A stretch of 31,960 nt of DNA, taken from contig JBKJTP010000307.1 of NCBI GenBank assembly GCA_046590195.1, positions 1 through 31,960 of the forward strand, read 5' to 3'. The translations under genes were made by a program, and so were the position numbers. The DNA comes from JBKJTP01 sp046590195. GTDB lineage: Bacteria; Bacteroidota; Ignavibacteria; Palsa-1295. Below, in pieces: positions 23,403-30,709 of this stretch (position 1 is the stretch's first letter; every line of letters starts with the position of its first letter). The notes below the pieces were generated by a model. It ran no database searches and was not told the origin of the DNA. It worked only from the letters and a program-made list of their open reading frames with translations.

Positions 23403-24446
23403 CTAGTTGGATTCGATCGTCGAGCCTGGTATCTCTACCTCGATAGCGTCATCTGGCTTGACGAGTTCAGGGGCCTTAAGAACTCCGCGATGCTGCTCGG
23501 TCTCGTTGATCTTGATGTTCGCACCACGCAGCAGTTCGATCTCTGTGCGACGGACTGTGACATTCCTGATCGCCTTGTACGGTATCACTTCAGGATCGAT
23601 GTTGAGATCGACCTTTGACGAATCGGAGAACTGGCCCCAGACAAGCTTGCCCTTCTTGACGAGAAACTTGCCCTTGCCTTCGCCACCAAAATTTGTCAGC
23701 ACGATCGGGATCGCAACGCCTTCGAGATACTCGATACGCTCTGGCGGATTCGAATACTTCGCAGTTACGAAGATCGAATCGCCCTTGCGTGTGCTCTTGA
23801 TCGCACGGATGACCGGGATCTCGGTCACGGTTGAATTCGCCGTATAGTTAGACTGGTCAAGCGCTGCGAGACCACCAAAGCCTTGCTCTAAAAGCTGTCC
23901 CATACGAAGCGTGTCGGAAAGCGCCAGGATCGCGCGGACCATATCGTACTCGAAGCCTTTGCCGTTCGCAGCAGTCTGGAAATCAGCGAGGTTGTCGAAG
24001 TTGCGGATCATGCCGTCTGCACCCACTGTGAAGCGAAGCGTGTGTCCGAGGAATTGTGCGCGAGGGTACGCCTTGATGTCGCGAAATTTCTGCCGAAGAT
24101 CGGTATCGTAGGATGAGTTGAAGTTAAAGTACTCCTCGCGGCCCGGGCCCTCACCGATGAAGGTCACAGTCTTGAAGGAGTCCAGCGTTATGGCGATGCT
24201 GGCAGAGCCATCGGCATTCACCTTCTCGATGTTCTCCGTGAAAGAGTAATCGAACACACGAATGCTCGGCTCAATGAACTCGTCATCGACCTGCGGCTGA
24301 TAAAGCGTTAGCTTCAGTTCTTCAACAATGTTCAATCGGTTTTGCTCGCCAGCTTTGAACTTCAAGCGAAGCGGCTCCTGCGCCTGCGCATTCATCGCAA
24401 GCGACACCACCATCAGAAATGCAATTCGTATCAACTTCATATTCAT
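23403..24446 (-). CDS. Exported DUF6263-like protein
   Basis: A 347-residue exported protein with a Sec signal (IAFLMVVSLAMNAQAQ) and no lipobox Cys. The mature part opens with LRLKFKAGEQNRLNIVEELKL, then beta strands such as FDYSFTENIEKVNADGSASIAI and KFLVKKGKLVWGQF. This matches a DUF6263-like plan shared with the lipoprotein at 22138-23214. The C-terminal segment has PEVIPYKAIRNVTVRRTEIEL. ATG 24446 overlaps the NUDIX stop as ATGA; ATG 24440 is an alternative. The overlap indicates translational coupling to the NUDIX gene, although one product is cytosolic and the other exported. Function unknown. Confidence 0.8.
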   Translation of the reverse strand: MNMKLIRIAFLMVVSLAMNAQAQEPLRLKFKAGEQNRLNIVEELKLTLYQPQVDDEFIEPSIRVFDYSFTENIEKVNADGSASIAITLDSFKTVTFIGEGPGREEYFNFNSSYDTDLRQKFRDIKAYPRAQFLGHTLRFTVGADGMIRNFDNLADFQTAANGKGFEYDMVRAILALSDTLRMGQLLEQGFGGLAALDQSNYTANSTVTEIPVIRAIKSTRKGDSIFVTAKYSNPPERIEYLEGVAIPIVLTNFGGEGKGKFLVKKGKLVWGQFSDSSKVDLNIDPEVIPYKAIRNVTVRRTEIELLRGANIKINETEQHRGVLKAPELVKPDDAIEVEIPGSTIESN

Positions 24447-25006
24447 ACTTTATCCAACCCTTCTTCTTTTCTCTCTAACACCTTCAACTTGTAGATCATG
24501 AAGGCCGCGATGGACATACCATCCCATAGCTCGCCACTTGCGATCAGCGACTCGATCTCGGTGACAGAACGCTCATGCTCTTCAAACTCCTCGCTTCCTT
24601 CGGGCCTTGCGCCAAGCTTCTTCAGTTTGCAAGCGACATACACTTCACAGATCTCGTCGGTCGCACCGTTAAACGGATTGAACCCTCCGAGCAACTCCAT
24701 CTCCTCTGCCTCGAACCCGCCTTCCTCGAGCAATTCTTCTCTTGCTGATTCGAGAGAACTTGCGCCAGGTTTCACGCCGCCACCAATAAACTCCATGCTC
24801 TCGCGCTGATTCAGGTAGCGGAATTGCCGTGTCATGAACAGCTTACCGTTCTCGAGTTCTGGTATCACGACCACGCTGCCGTGAGTGTGTACGTAATAAT
24901 ACTCGCCCTCTCTCTCATCTGGGCGCATGTAACGATCATTGCGATACTCCCACCACGGGTTCGCGTGTGCGACCTCAGTGCTTAACTTCTTAAGATGTTT
25001 TAGCAA
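24443..25006 (-). CDS. NUDIX hydrolase, ADP-ribose pyrophosphatase-like
   Basis: A protein of about 187 residues from TTG 25006. The frame is open to 25222, but the extra N-terminal part has no NUDIX similarity and is rich in Cys, Arg and Ser. Residues YYYVHTHGSVVVIPEL, FMTRQFRYLNQRESMEFIGGG and the box region GVKPGASSLESAREELLEEGG are NUDIX-like, close to ADP-sugar pyrophosphatases. The usual first Glu of the box appears as Ala and the register of REL..EE.G is slightly altered, so substrate and activity are uncertain. The start has no Shine-Dalgarno site. Its stop overlaps the start of the DUF6263-like gene. Confidence 0.8.
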   Translation of the reverse strand: MLKHLKKLSTEVAHANPWWEYRNDRYMRPDEREGEYYYVHTHGSVVVIPELENGKLFMTRQFRYLNQRESMEFIGGGVKPGASSLESAREELLEEGGFEAEEMELLGGFNPFNGATDEICEVYVACKLKKLGARPEGSEEFEEHERSVTEIESLIASGELWDGMSIAAFMIYKLKVLERKEEGLDKV

Positions 25007-25244
25007 AGTCGAGGAGAGATCATAACACCGTTGAAACGGCCGAAAGTAACGCCATTTTGACCGAGAAGACGAGAATATAGCCGAATTGTTGAGTCGAATG
25101 TTCCGCCTCGAAGACGCTGCACCTCTTAGACAGCTAAACCCGCTTTCTGTGCAGCAGCGCGGTTCCTGCGCTTGGTGGGGAGGATCAAAAGATTCGCCAT
25201 AGTGAAGCACCCATATATGCACAGATCTACAGCCTTCCCGACCA

Positions 25245-25261
25245 GGCGGGGGAACCCCGCC
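25245..25261 (-). repeat. REP-like hairpin downstream of ndk
   Basis: GGCGGGG-GAA-CCCCGCC is a perfect 7-base-pair stem. On the minus strand it is preceded by TTTTTTTGTAGC, and TGTAGC also opens the large inverted repeat at 26839-26905. It follows the ndk terminator directly. It may be a REP-type palindrome rather than a second terminator, since no T tract comes after it. Confidence 0.45.
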
Positions 25262-25270
25262 GCTACAAAA

Positions 25271-25295
25271 AAAGGGAAGGCTATGCCTTCCCTTT
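25271..25295 (-). terminator. Rho-independent terminator of ndk
   Basis: Perfect 11-base arms AAAGGGAAGGC / GCCTTCCCTTT with a TAT loop. On the minus strand a T run follows (the plus strand shows an A run at 25267-25270). It lies 21 bases after the ndk stop. Confidence 0.9.
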
Positions 25296-25315
25296 CAAAC
25301 GAATTGTGGATCAGC

Positions 25316-25744
25316 TCACGCTAGCTCAGCAAGCTCCTTCTCGGTGAAGAAGAAAGCGATCTCGCGGAGACCGTTCTCGACCGAGTCAGAACCGTGTACG
25401 GCGTTCTCGCCCTTGCTTGTTGCATAGAGCTTGCGGATCGTACCGTCGGCTGCTTCAGCAGGATCGGTCGAGCCGATGACGCGGCGCCACTCTGCGATCG
25501 CATTCTCCCTCTCGAGAGCGATCGGCACACATGCACCGCTGCCCATGAACTTGACCAGCTCACCGTAGAACGGACGCTCGTTGTGAACCTCATAGAACTT
25601 GCCGCCCGACTTCTCGTTGAGCGCGACCATCTTCATACCAAGGATCTTAAACCCTTCCTTCTGGATATGAGCGATGATATTGCCGACATTGTTATTCTTG
25701 ACGCCATCAGGCTTGATGATACAAAGTGTGCGTTCGATTGCCAC
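25316..25744 (-). CDS. ndk: Nucleoside diphosphate kinase
   Basis: A 142-residue enzyme that moves the gamma phosphate from ATP to other nucleoside diphosphates through a phospho-histidine. MAIERTLCIIKPDGVKNN is the N-terminal nucleotide site, NERPFYGELVKFMGSGACV the middle helix pair, and NAVHGSDS contains the active His117. The length is normal. ATG 25744 follows an AT-rich repeat stretch, and no Shine-Dalgarno is visible. Its own strong terminator follows. The upstream DUF5683-like and rhodanese genes are on the same strand about 55 bases away, so ndk may be transcribed with them. Confidence 0.98.
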   Translation of the reverse strand: MAIERTLCIIKPDGVKNNNVGNIIAHIQKEGFKILGMKMVALNEKSGGKFYEVHNERPFYGELVKFMGSGACVPIALERENAIAEWRRVIGSTDPAEAADGTIRKLYATSKGENAVHGSDSVENGLREIAFFFTEKELAELA

Positions 25745-25750
25745 GGGATT

Positions 25751-25787
25751 GAGAAATTAAAAATGAAGAATTGAAAATTAAAAATTG
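25751..25787. repeat. AT-rich imperfect repeat before ndk
   Basis: GAAATTAAAAATG (25753-25765) and GAAAATTAAAAATTG (25773-25787) are near copies separated by seven bases, within an otherwise mid-GC region. The stretch covers the expected ndk leader. It could be a dispersed AT-rich repeat or an A-rich translation enhancer. Confidence 0.4.
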
Positions 25788-25799
25788 TGTCGAGAACAA

Positions 25800-26441
25800 T
25801 TAGAACGGGATGCCTACACCGATCGAAAACTGTGTTTCCTTTGGTAACGGACGGTCAAATATCTCTCGATGCGGTTGTGCTTCGCGTGCTGGTGGTGCCT
25901 CTGTCACCCATGTAGGCCATCCGTCCTTTTGCGGATAACGGATGGATGTCGGCTGCACATCTTCGAGTTCGATGTTGAACTTGTCAACGATGCGCTCATT
26001 GTTGCGTGATATCGCATGCTGAACGTCCATGATATCAAGCCATTTGAGTACGCCATAGAGGATCAGTCCTCCTACCGCCATGCTTGCATCACGCCAAGTG
26101 TTACCAGAGGTAAAGAGTCCTGCGACACCGATGCCGCTAACTGCTAGTGCGCCTGCGCGTATCGACGAATAGATGATACCCTTCGTTGTGTTCTCGACGT
26201 ACCACTGTCCTGCGACTGGCAGCATCGAGAGCGAAAAACCAAGATCGTAATTGAGCACCTCGAAGCGGTACGCGTGTAGCCGGTAGGTGTAGTTGCCCAC
26301 GGAATCGCGATAGACAGGATCCCAATAGACGCTGTCGTACTTCGCGCCCTCATAATATGCGGGCACACGTATCTGCTGTCCTTGTGAGACAGAGACGGCG
26401 AGCATGAGGGTCAGAATGATGAGCGAGAGTTTTGAATACAT
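25800..26441 (-). CDS. Exported DUF5683-like protein
   Basis: A 213-residue protein with signal peptide LSLIILTLMLAVSVSQG. The middle has small hydrophobic segments (IRAGALAVSGIGVAGLFTSG, ASMAVGGLILYGVLKWLDIMDV), the pattern of DUF5683-like membrane proteins in Bacteroidota. That pattern includes the WLDIMDVQHAISRNNE motif, similar to the usual D-x-x-D-A...N box. The C-terminus ends in a short strand (FSIGVGIPF) resembling an outer-membrane strand. It starts 3 bases after the rhodanese stop, so the two are in one operon. Function unknown. Confidence 0.78.
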   Translation of the reverse strand: MYSKLSLIILTLMLAVSVSQGQQIRVPAYYEGAKYDSVYWDPVYRDSVGNYTYRLHAYRFEVLNYDLGFSLSMLPVAGQWYVENTTKGIIYSSIRAGALAVSGIGVAGLFTSGNTWRDASMAVGGLILYGVLKWLDIMDVQHAISRNNERIVDKFNIELEDVQPTSIRYPQKDGWPTWVTEAPPAREAQPHREIFDRPLPKETQFSIGVGIPF

Positions 26442-26444
26442 GAG

Positions 26445-26831
26445 TTAGGACGTTGGTCCAGAACCGACTTCCATTTCCTTGCCAGCGTCCCTAAACGCCT
26501 TAAAACCGCCGTCAACGCTCGTTACGTTGGTAAATCCCATCTGTTGAAGTGCATCCGCTGCCAGTGCAGAGCGGTAACCTCCACCGCAATATAGCAGCAA
26601 CGGACGATCGCGCTCTGGCACACACTTCTCGATATCGCGTTCGATCACGCCCTTACCGATGTGGATCGCACCCTTCAGATGTTCCTTCTCCCACTCATGG
26701 TCTTCGCGGACGTCGATCAGGAGTGCGTTTGGATCCTGACGCAACATTTCCTCAGCTCCATTGACGTCAACTTCCCTGACGCGAGACTTAGATGCGTTGA
26801 CGATCTTGATGAATCCTTCGGAGTGTTGCAT
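26445..26831 (-). CDS. Rhodanese-like domain protein
   Basis: A 128-residue single rhodanese domain. It has ALLIDVREDHEWEKEHLKGAIH (the CH2A-type first motif), and the active loop is YCGGGYRS with Cys82 as the persulfide-carrying residue. The C-terminal VTSVDGGFKAF is typical. Such proteins carry sulfur for thiolation or detoxify cyanide and sulfide; the substrate here is unknown. There is no signal peptide, so it is cytosolic. It lies downstream of sucD, separated by the large inverted repeat at 26839-26905, and is followed after 3 bases by the DUF5683-like gene. Confidence 0.94.
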   Translation of the reverse strand: MQHSEGFIKIVNASKSRVREVDVNGAEEMLRQDPNALLIDVREDHEWEKEHLKGAIHIGKGVIERDIEKCVPERDRPLLLYCGGGYRSALAADALQQMGFTNVTSVDGGFKAFRDAGKEMEVGSGPTS

Positions 26832-26838
26832 ATAAGTA

Positions 26839-26905
26839 AGTGTAGCACATGCTTTAGCTTGTGTGTGAAGAATTTATTCACACAAGCTAAAGCATGTGCT
26901 ACACT
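26839..26905. repeat. Large perfect inverted repeat between sucD and the rhodanese gene
   Basis: Two perfect 27-base arms (26839-26865 and 26879-26905) flank a 13-base AT-rich loop. The left arm begins AGTGTAGCACATGC. The arm contains GCTTTAGC, like the hairpins at 3072 and 4051, and the tip can pair further with a 2-base shift. No T tract follows on either strand, so it is more like a REP/MITE-type palindrome than a plain terminator, though it could still stop or stabilise mRNA. It begins only 7 bases before the rhodanese ATG. Confidence 0.88.
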
Positions 26906-26910
26906 TTAAA

Positions 26911-28188
26911 TTATCGACGCTTCCTTGCTGCTGGCTTCGCGGATTTGCGAGCTACAAGCTTCTTTGCGACCGGCTTCTTCGGTGCGGCCTTCTTTGCCAC
27001 TGGACGAGCTAACGACTTCTTAGTTACTGCCTTCTTAGCTACTGCCTTCTTCGGAGCCGGCTTAGCCACGCGCTTTGCCGCTGGTTTCGCCTTCATTGCA
27101 GTCTTTTTAGCAACCGCCTTCTTGGCGGCTGGCTTTGCAGTGCGTGCTGCTGGCTTCTTAGCGACCGCCTTCTTTGAAGTTGCTTTCTTCGCTGTTGCCT
27201 TCTTCGCTACTGGATTTGAGTTAGCAGATGACTTTTTCGCCGAGCCATTAGCGCCAACTGCCTTTACTGCGGCCTTGACTATCTGCTTCAGGCCTTGCAC
27301 GAGTACGCTCTTGCCACGCTTTGGCAGAACGCTCAAGATGGTCTCACCGAGGAGCGCAGGGCTTTCGACCACTGTGATACCTGACTCGCGCATCGTCTTC
27401 ATCTTCTCGTCAGCGGTACCCTTACCACCAGAGATGATCGCCCCTGCGTGTCCCATGCGTCGGCCTGCTGGCGCGGTGCGCCCAGCGATGAAGCCAACGA
27501 CAGGCTTAGAGATGTGGTCAGCGATGTAGCGCGCTGCTTCTTCTTCTGCTGTACCACCGATCTCACCGATCATGATGACAGCATCTGTCTCATCGTCATA
27601 TTCGAACAAGCGGATCGCATCGATAAAGCGAGTGCCAATGATAGGATCGCCACCGATTCCGATCGCGGTCGACTGGCCAAGGCCAGCATCGCCGATCTGC
27701 TTTACCGCCTCATAGGTCAGTGTTCCAGAGCGCGAGATGATACCAATGCGGCCCTCTTTGTGGATGAAGCCCGGCATAATGCCTATCTTTGCCTTGCCCG
27801 GAGAGATGACGCCTGGGCAGTTCGGTCCGATAAGTCGTGTATTCGAGTGACGAACCTTACCATAGGCATCGATCATGTCCTTCACCGGAATACCCTCAGT
27901 GATACAGACGACGAGCGGCAGGTTGCTATCCGTAGCTTCGACGATCGCATCGGCTGCGAATGGTGGCGGTACGAAGATACAGGATGCATTCGCGCCAGTT
28001 GAAGCGACAGCCTCTGCAACAGAATTGAAGACCGGACGGCCGAGGTGCATGGTGCCACCTTTGCCCGGCGTGACGCCGCCTACGACGTTCGTGCCGTATT
28101 CGATCATCTGCTGGGTATGGTAGGAGCCTTCACTGCCTGTGATGCCCTGTACTATGAGACGCGTATTCTTGTCGACTAATACTGCCAT
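26911..28188 (-). CDS. sucD: Succinate-CoA ligase alpha subunit with Lys/Ala-rich C-terminal tail
   Basis: A 425-residue protein. Residues 1-292 are a complete SucD: N-terminal CoA-binding Rossmann domain (QGITGSEGSYHTQQMIEYG), ISRSGTLTYEAV, and GRTAPAGRRMGHAGAI with phospho-His247. With SucC it makes ATP or GTP from succinyl-CoA in the TCA cycle. Normal SucD ends near residue 290; here 133 further residues follow, made of KKAVAKK/KKATAKK-type repeats with Pro and Arg, like histone H1 or bacterial H1-like proteins. Stops are absent across the junction, so it reads as one protein. sucC is not adjacent. A TAnnTTTG promoter lies about 145 bases upstream. Confidence 0.95.
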   Translation of the reverse strand: MAVLVDKNTRLIVQGITGSEGSYHTQQMIEYGTNVVGGVTPGKGGTMHLGRPVFNSVAEAVASTGANASCIFVPPPFAADAIVEATDSNLPLVVCITEGIPVKDMIDAYGKVRHSNTRLIGPNCPGVISPGKAKIGIMPGFIHKEGRIGIISRSGTLTYEAVKQIGDAGLGQSTAIGIGGDPIIGTRFIDAIRLFEYDDETDAVIMIGEIGGTAEEEAARYIADHISKPVVGFIAGRTAPAGRRMGHAGAIISGGKGTADEKMKTMRESGITVVESPALLGETILSVLPKRGKSVLVQGLKQIVKAAVKAVGANGSAKKSSANSNPVAKKATAKKATSKKAVAKKPAARTAKPAAKKAVAKKTAMKAKPAAKRVAKPAPKKAVAKKAVTKKSLARPVAKKAAPKKPVAKKLVARKSAKPAARKRR

Positions 28189-28329
28189 TGAATCAGAATT
28201 TTAGCAATCGGTATGGTGAGTTCGCCAGTGAGGTTGAAACTCCCGCTTCAGGGAATGTGCAAACTTCTGCTGTGCGGAATGCTCGAACATCTATGGATGA
28301 GGGACGTGCCCCATTTCCTAAACTTCCTG

Positions 28330-28337
28330 CAAAAATA
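28330..28337 (-). promoter_or_regulatory. TAnnTTTG promoter of sucD
   Basis: On the minus strand this reads TATTTTTG. The wider 14-mer CCTGCAAAAATACG (plus strand 28326-28339) is identical to that at 23292-23305. A TTG stands 15 bases upstream. The sucD leader would be about 135 bases. Confidence 0.55.
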
Positions 28338-28343
28338 CGAAGG

Positions 28344-29285
28344 ATGAAGCGACAACTTTTAGTACTCGGTTTTCTGGGGCTGCTTTTGGCCGAAAATTCC
28401 GCTCAAGCTGGGCCGATCTTTATCACCAGAGGCATCCTGATCCATCCGGTCTACACGCCCTCAGCGGCAGATACCGGTGGTTTCCTTACCCGGACTGCGA
28501 TCTGGGGCGGCGTTCAGCGCGGGCTCGGCAGCACCGAGGAGCGGTTCGGCTGGCTACTGGACGTCGGGGCGGCCGTCGAGTTGTATCAGTGGCAGAACTC
28601 CTCCCTGCTGGCGGTCTCGGGAATGCAACTGAATGCCGATACCCGCAATGATATCTCGTTCAACCCCAGCGGTGTCACCTGGGAAGAACACCTCATGTAC
28701 GCCACACGCGGTGAGGGCATGAACTGGCAACTTGGCTTCGCCCAGAGGTGCCGACACGATGTGGATAATCTTGACATCAAAGAAGCATCAGGTGAAGCGC
28801 AGCAACGGACTTTGATCTATAGCTCTATTAGTGGGAAGTTAGTACCTTCACTTATGAAGATCTCGGATGCGATAGACCTGCGTAGTTGGCATAGTGGCGA
28901 TCTCTATATGATCAGCCAGGACTATCGATTGCCAAAGTCATTGAGTGCTGCATTGCCGAGTGTAGAGCGACTAGCGTGGAGCGCAAGTGCAAATGCCGAA
29001 CTTGCTTCAAGCGATCGCAATGCTCTGGGTTTCTACTTCAACATAGCACTTCAACTCAGCGCCTTTGGCGACACGACCGGTGTCATCCGTAAATTCTCCG
29101 CGATTGATCGAATGCATCTCGATACGCGCATCGAAACTGGCTTAACCATACCAGGACGTGGTGGCAGTTTCAAGCTGTTCGCAGGATTCGAACAACTCTC
29201 AGATGACGGAGCAATGCCAGCTCCTCAATCGAATAACTTCTTCTTCATCGGCTTTAGGATCACAGGACGTGATCTGCTCAACTAA
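28344..29285 (+). CDS. Exported protein, predicted outer-membrane beta-barrel-like
   Basis: A 313-residue protein from ATG 28344, chosen because MKRQLLVLGFLGLLLAENSAQA is a clear Sec signal. The open frame upstream to 28188 has no such feature and overlaps the sucD promoter. The mature chain has many short amphipathic strands (FGWLLDVGAAVELYQWQNS, LGFYFNIALQLSAFGD, GGSFKLFAGFEQL) and ends in FFFIGFRITGRDLLN, in keeping with a barrel, although a final aromatic residue is lacking. No family is recognised. It diverges from sucD across 155 bases. The pseudogene follows in the same direction. Confidence 0.75.
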   Translation: MKRQLLVLGFLGLLLAENSAQAGPIFITRGILIHPVYTPSAADTGGFLTRTAIWGGVQRGLGSTEERFGWLLDVGAAVELYQWQNSSLLAVSGMQLNADTRNDISFNPSGVTWEEHLMYATRGEGMNWQLGFAQRCRHDVDNLDIKEASGEAQQRTLIYSSISGKLVPSLMKISDAIDLRSWHSGDLYMISQDYRLPKSLSAALPSVERLAWSASANAELASSDRNALGFYFNIALQLSAFGDTTGVIRKFSAIDRMHLDTRIETGLTIPGRGGSFKLFAGFEQLSDDGAMPAPQSNNFFFIGFRITGRDLLN

Positions 29286-29678
29286 ATGTGTCGATGGTAT
29301 TCACGCAGAGGTTATTGTTAACGCGCTGAGCGGTTCATTCACGGACTTGATTGCTGCCTACATTATTCCTTACAATGTTTCGGCCCGAGTTACGGCGCAA
29401 CGCTGAATCTCGATCTATTGCGCAGTGGAGGTTACAAGATTCACCTTGGTGTTCAGGTAAGCAGCATACTAGGAAGTGAGATCGGTCCGACCTACGCTAA
29501 GGAAAAAGGAATGGCTGGAGAATGGGGTTATTCTTGGTCGGTATTTGGCTTGGTAGGCTTAATGCCTTACTATACTTACACCGATCTCTTTGGCAGAAAG
29601 ATCAACGAATCGGGAGTGTTGATCAAATTGCCTGCGCGCATGACAGGACCGGATCTTGGCAGCCTGTTCAAGACATGA
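29284..29678 (+). pseudogene. Frameshifted, 5'-truncated remnant of an unknown exported or membrane protein
   Basis: Two frames join into one plausible protein. The first frame gives NALSGSFTDLIAAYIIPYNV and runs into a stop at 29404-29406. From about 29379 the next frame continues FGPSYGATLNLDLLRSGGY, then IHLGVQVSSILGSEIGP and LVGLMPYYTYTDLFG, and stops at 29676-29678. The shift lies near 29380. The upstream part runs into the preceding gene's end with no start codon, so the gene is also cut at its 5' side. The strand-rich text resembles an exported or barrel protein. If the shift is a sequencing error, a short intact gene is possible. Confidence 0.55.
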
Positions 29679-29683
29679 TGATC

Positions 29684-29965
29684 TCAAGCATTCATCACAT
29701 CTTCTAATCGCTTCGCCATCGATTCGATCTGCTCGGCGACGCGCTCATTTTCGCGGCGCTCGTTTTCGGATGCCTGTGCCTCTTGTTCTGCGAAGTTGAG
29801 CGCGGTCAATACTGCTAATGTGGTCGTTGACTGCGAAGGCAGTTTGCTTTGAAGCTCTTTCAATTGCGCGTCAACATCTGTCGCGAGATCGCGCGTCAGC
29901 TGTTCATCGTTCGAGCGGAGCGGGTACTCTGTGCCGAGTATCGTGACCTTAACTGTTTGTGCCAT
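29684..29965 (-). CDS. zapA: Cell division protein ZapA
   Basis: A 93-residue ZapA: the N-terminal beta part VKVTILGTEYPLRSNDEQL, then a long helix LAVLTALNFAEQEAQASENE with a coiled-coil C-terminal half. ZapA tetramers crosslink FtsZ filaments at the Z ring. Its ATG overlaps the stop of the upstream coiled-coil gene as TAATG, so the two are translationally coupled. The order pheT, coiled-coil gene, zapA parallels the pheT-zapA linkage known in other bacteria. Confidence 0.92.
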   Translation of the reverse strand: MAQTVKVTILGTEYPLRSNDEQLTRDLATDVDAQLKELQSKLPSQSTTTLAVLTALNFAEQEAQASENERRENERVAEQIESMAKRLEDVMNA

Positions 29966-30642
29966 TATGCTGTCGCCTCCACTTGCTTCTTTGCCTTCTT
30001 GACTTCACCACCGCTGGCTTCACCGTTCTCTGAGACTGTCATCTGTCGCTCGATATCATCGATACGATTGACAAGCTTATCGAGCTCCTTCTCAGCCTTG
30101 CGTTGATCATCGGGAGTTAGCTTTACAGCCCATTGCGAGTCATCGCGCTCGCGGGTATAGAGCTGCTCCCGTATCTCGTCTCGTTCTTGGCCCGCACGCG
30201 TCACACGCTCCTCCAGAGTCGTGATGTAGACTCTCAGTTCTTCAACCTCTGAATTACGCAGCGACACAGATGAATCCGTTTCGTTCAGCCTGTGTGACAC
30301 GCCGCTTAGCTCGGTCTCTAATCGCTCGATCGTCTGAAGTTGGTCACGAAGGATCGCCTCCTGTTCATCACGCTTGGCGTGCATGGAGTCGATCTCAGCT
30401 TGCTGACTCTTAAGGTCCTCCTGTAAGCTCTCATAGAGCTTCTCGTTGTGCTTGGCGTTAGCGCGGTCATCATCTACCTGGCGCTGCAGGTCACGGAATT
30501 TCTTTTCGAATTCATTTCGCTCTTCGCGCAGGAGCTCCAGATGCTCGATGGCATCATGGGCAAGCCGTTCGAATTTCTCGATCGAGCGTGCGAGCCGGTC
30601 GCGGCTCTTGTTGAGCGAGGTTTGGCGAGAACTACTTAGCAT
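29965..30642 (-). CDS. Coiled-coil protein coupled to ZapA
   Basis: A 225-residue, highly charged protein. Heptad-like helix runs from about residue 15 to 200 (FERLAHDAIEHLELLREER, ELSGVSHRLNETDSSVSL, VEELRVYITTLEERVTRAG), followed by a Lys-rich end. There is no signal peptide, membrane segment or recognised domain. It starts at ATG 30642, 67 bases after pheT, and ends overlapping the zapA start. Its place suggests a partner of ZapA in Z-ring assembly, similar in idea to ZapB, which is also a coiled coil but much shorter. That role is inferred from context only. Confidence 0.82.
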   Translation of the reverse strand: MLSSSRQTSLNKSRDRLARSIEKFERLAHDAIEHLELLREERNEFEKKFRDLQRQVDDDRANAKHNEKLYESLQEDLKSQQAEIDSMHAKRDEQEAILRDQLQTIERLETELSGVSHRLNETDSSVSLRNSEVEELRVYITTLEERVTRAGQERDEIREQLYTRERDDSQWAVKLTPDDQRKAEKELDKLVNRIDDIERQMTVSENGEASGGEVKKAKKQVEATA

Positions 30643-30709
30643 GTTCCGGGATCTAGGTTAGCCTCTTCCGAAAGATCAAGGCGACAACAGGTAAGACACT
30701 ACAATACTA

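Noticed and set aside
25007..25222. N-terminal extension of the NUDIX frame
   Set aside because: The added residues are Cys/Arg/Ser-rich with no NUDIX similarity, and the family's usual length fits the TTG at 25006.
27448..28002. A 184-codon plus-strand frame
   Set aside because: It is a shadow of sucD, Asp/Arg-rich and without any recognisable domain.
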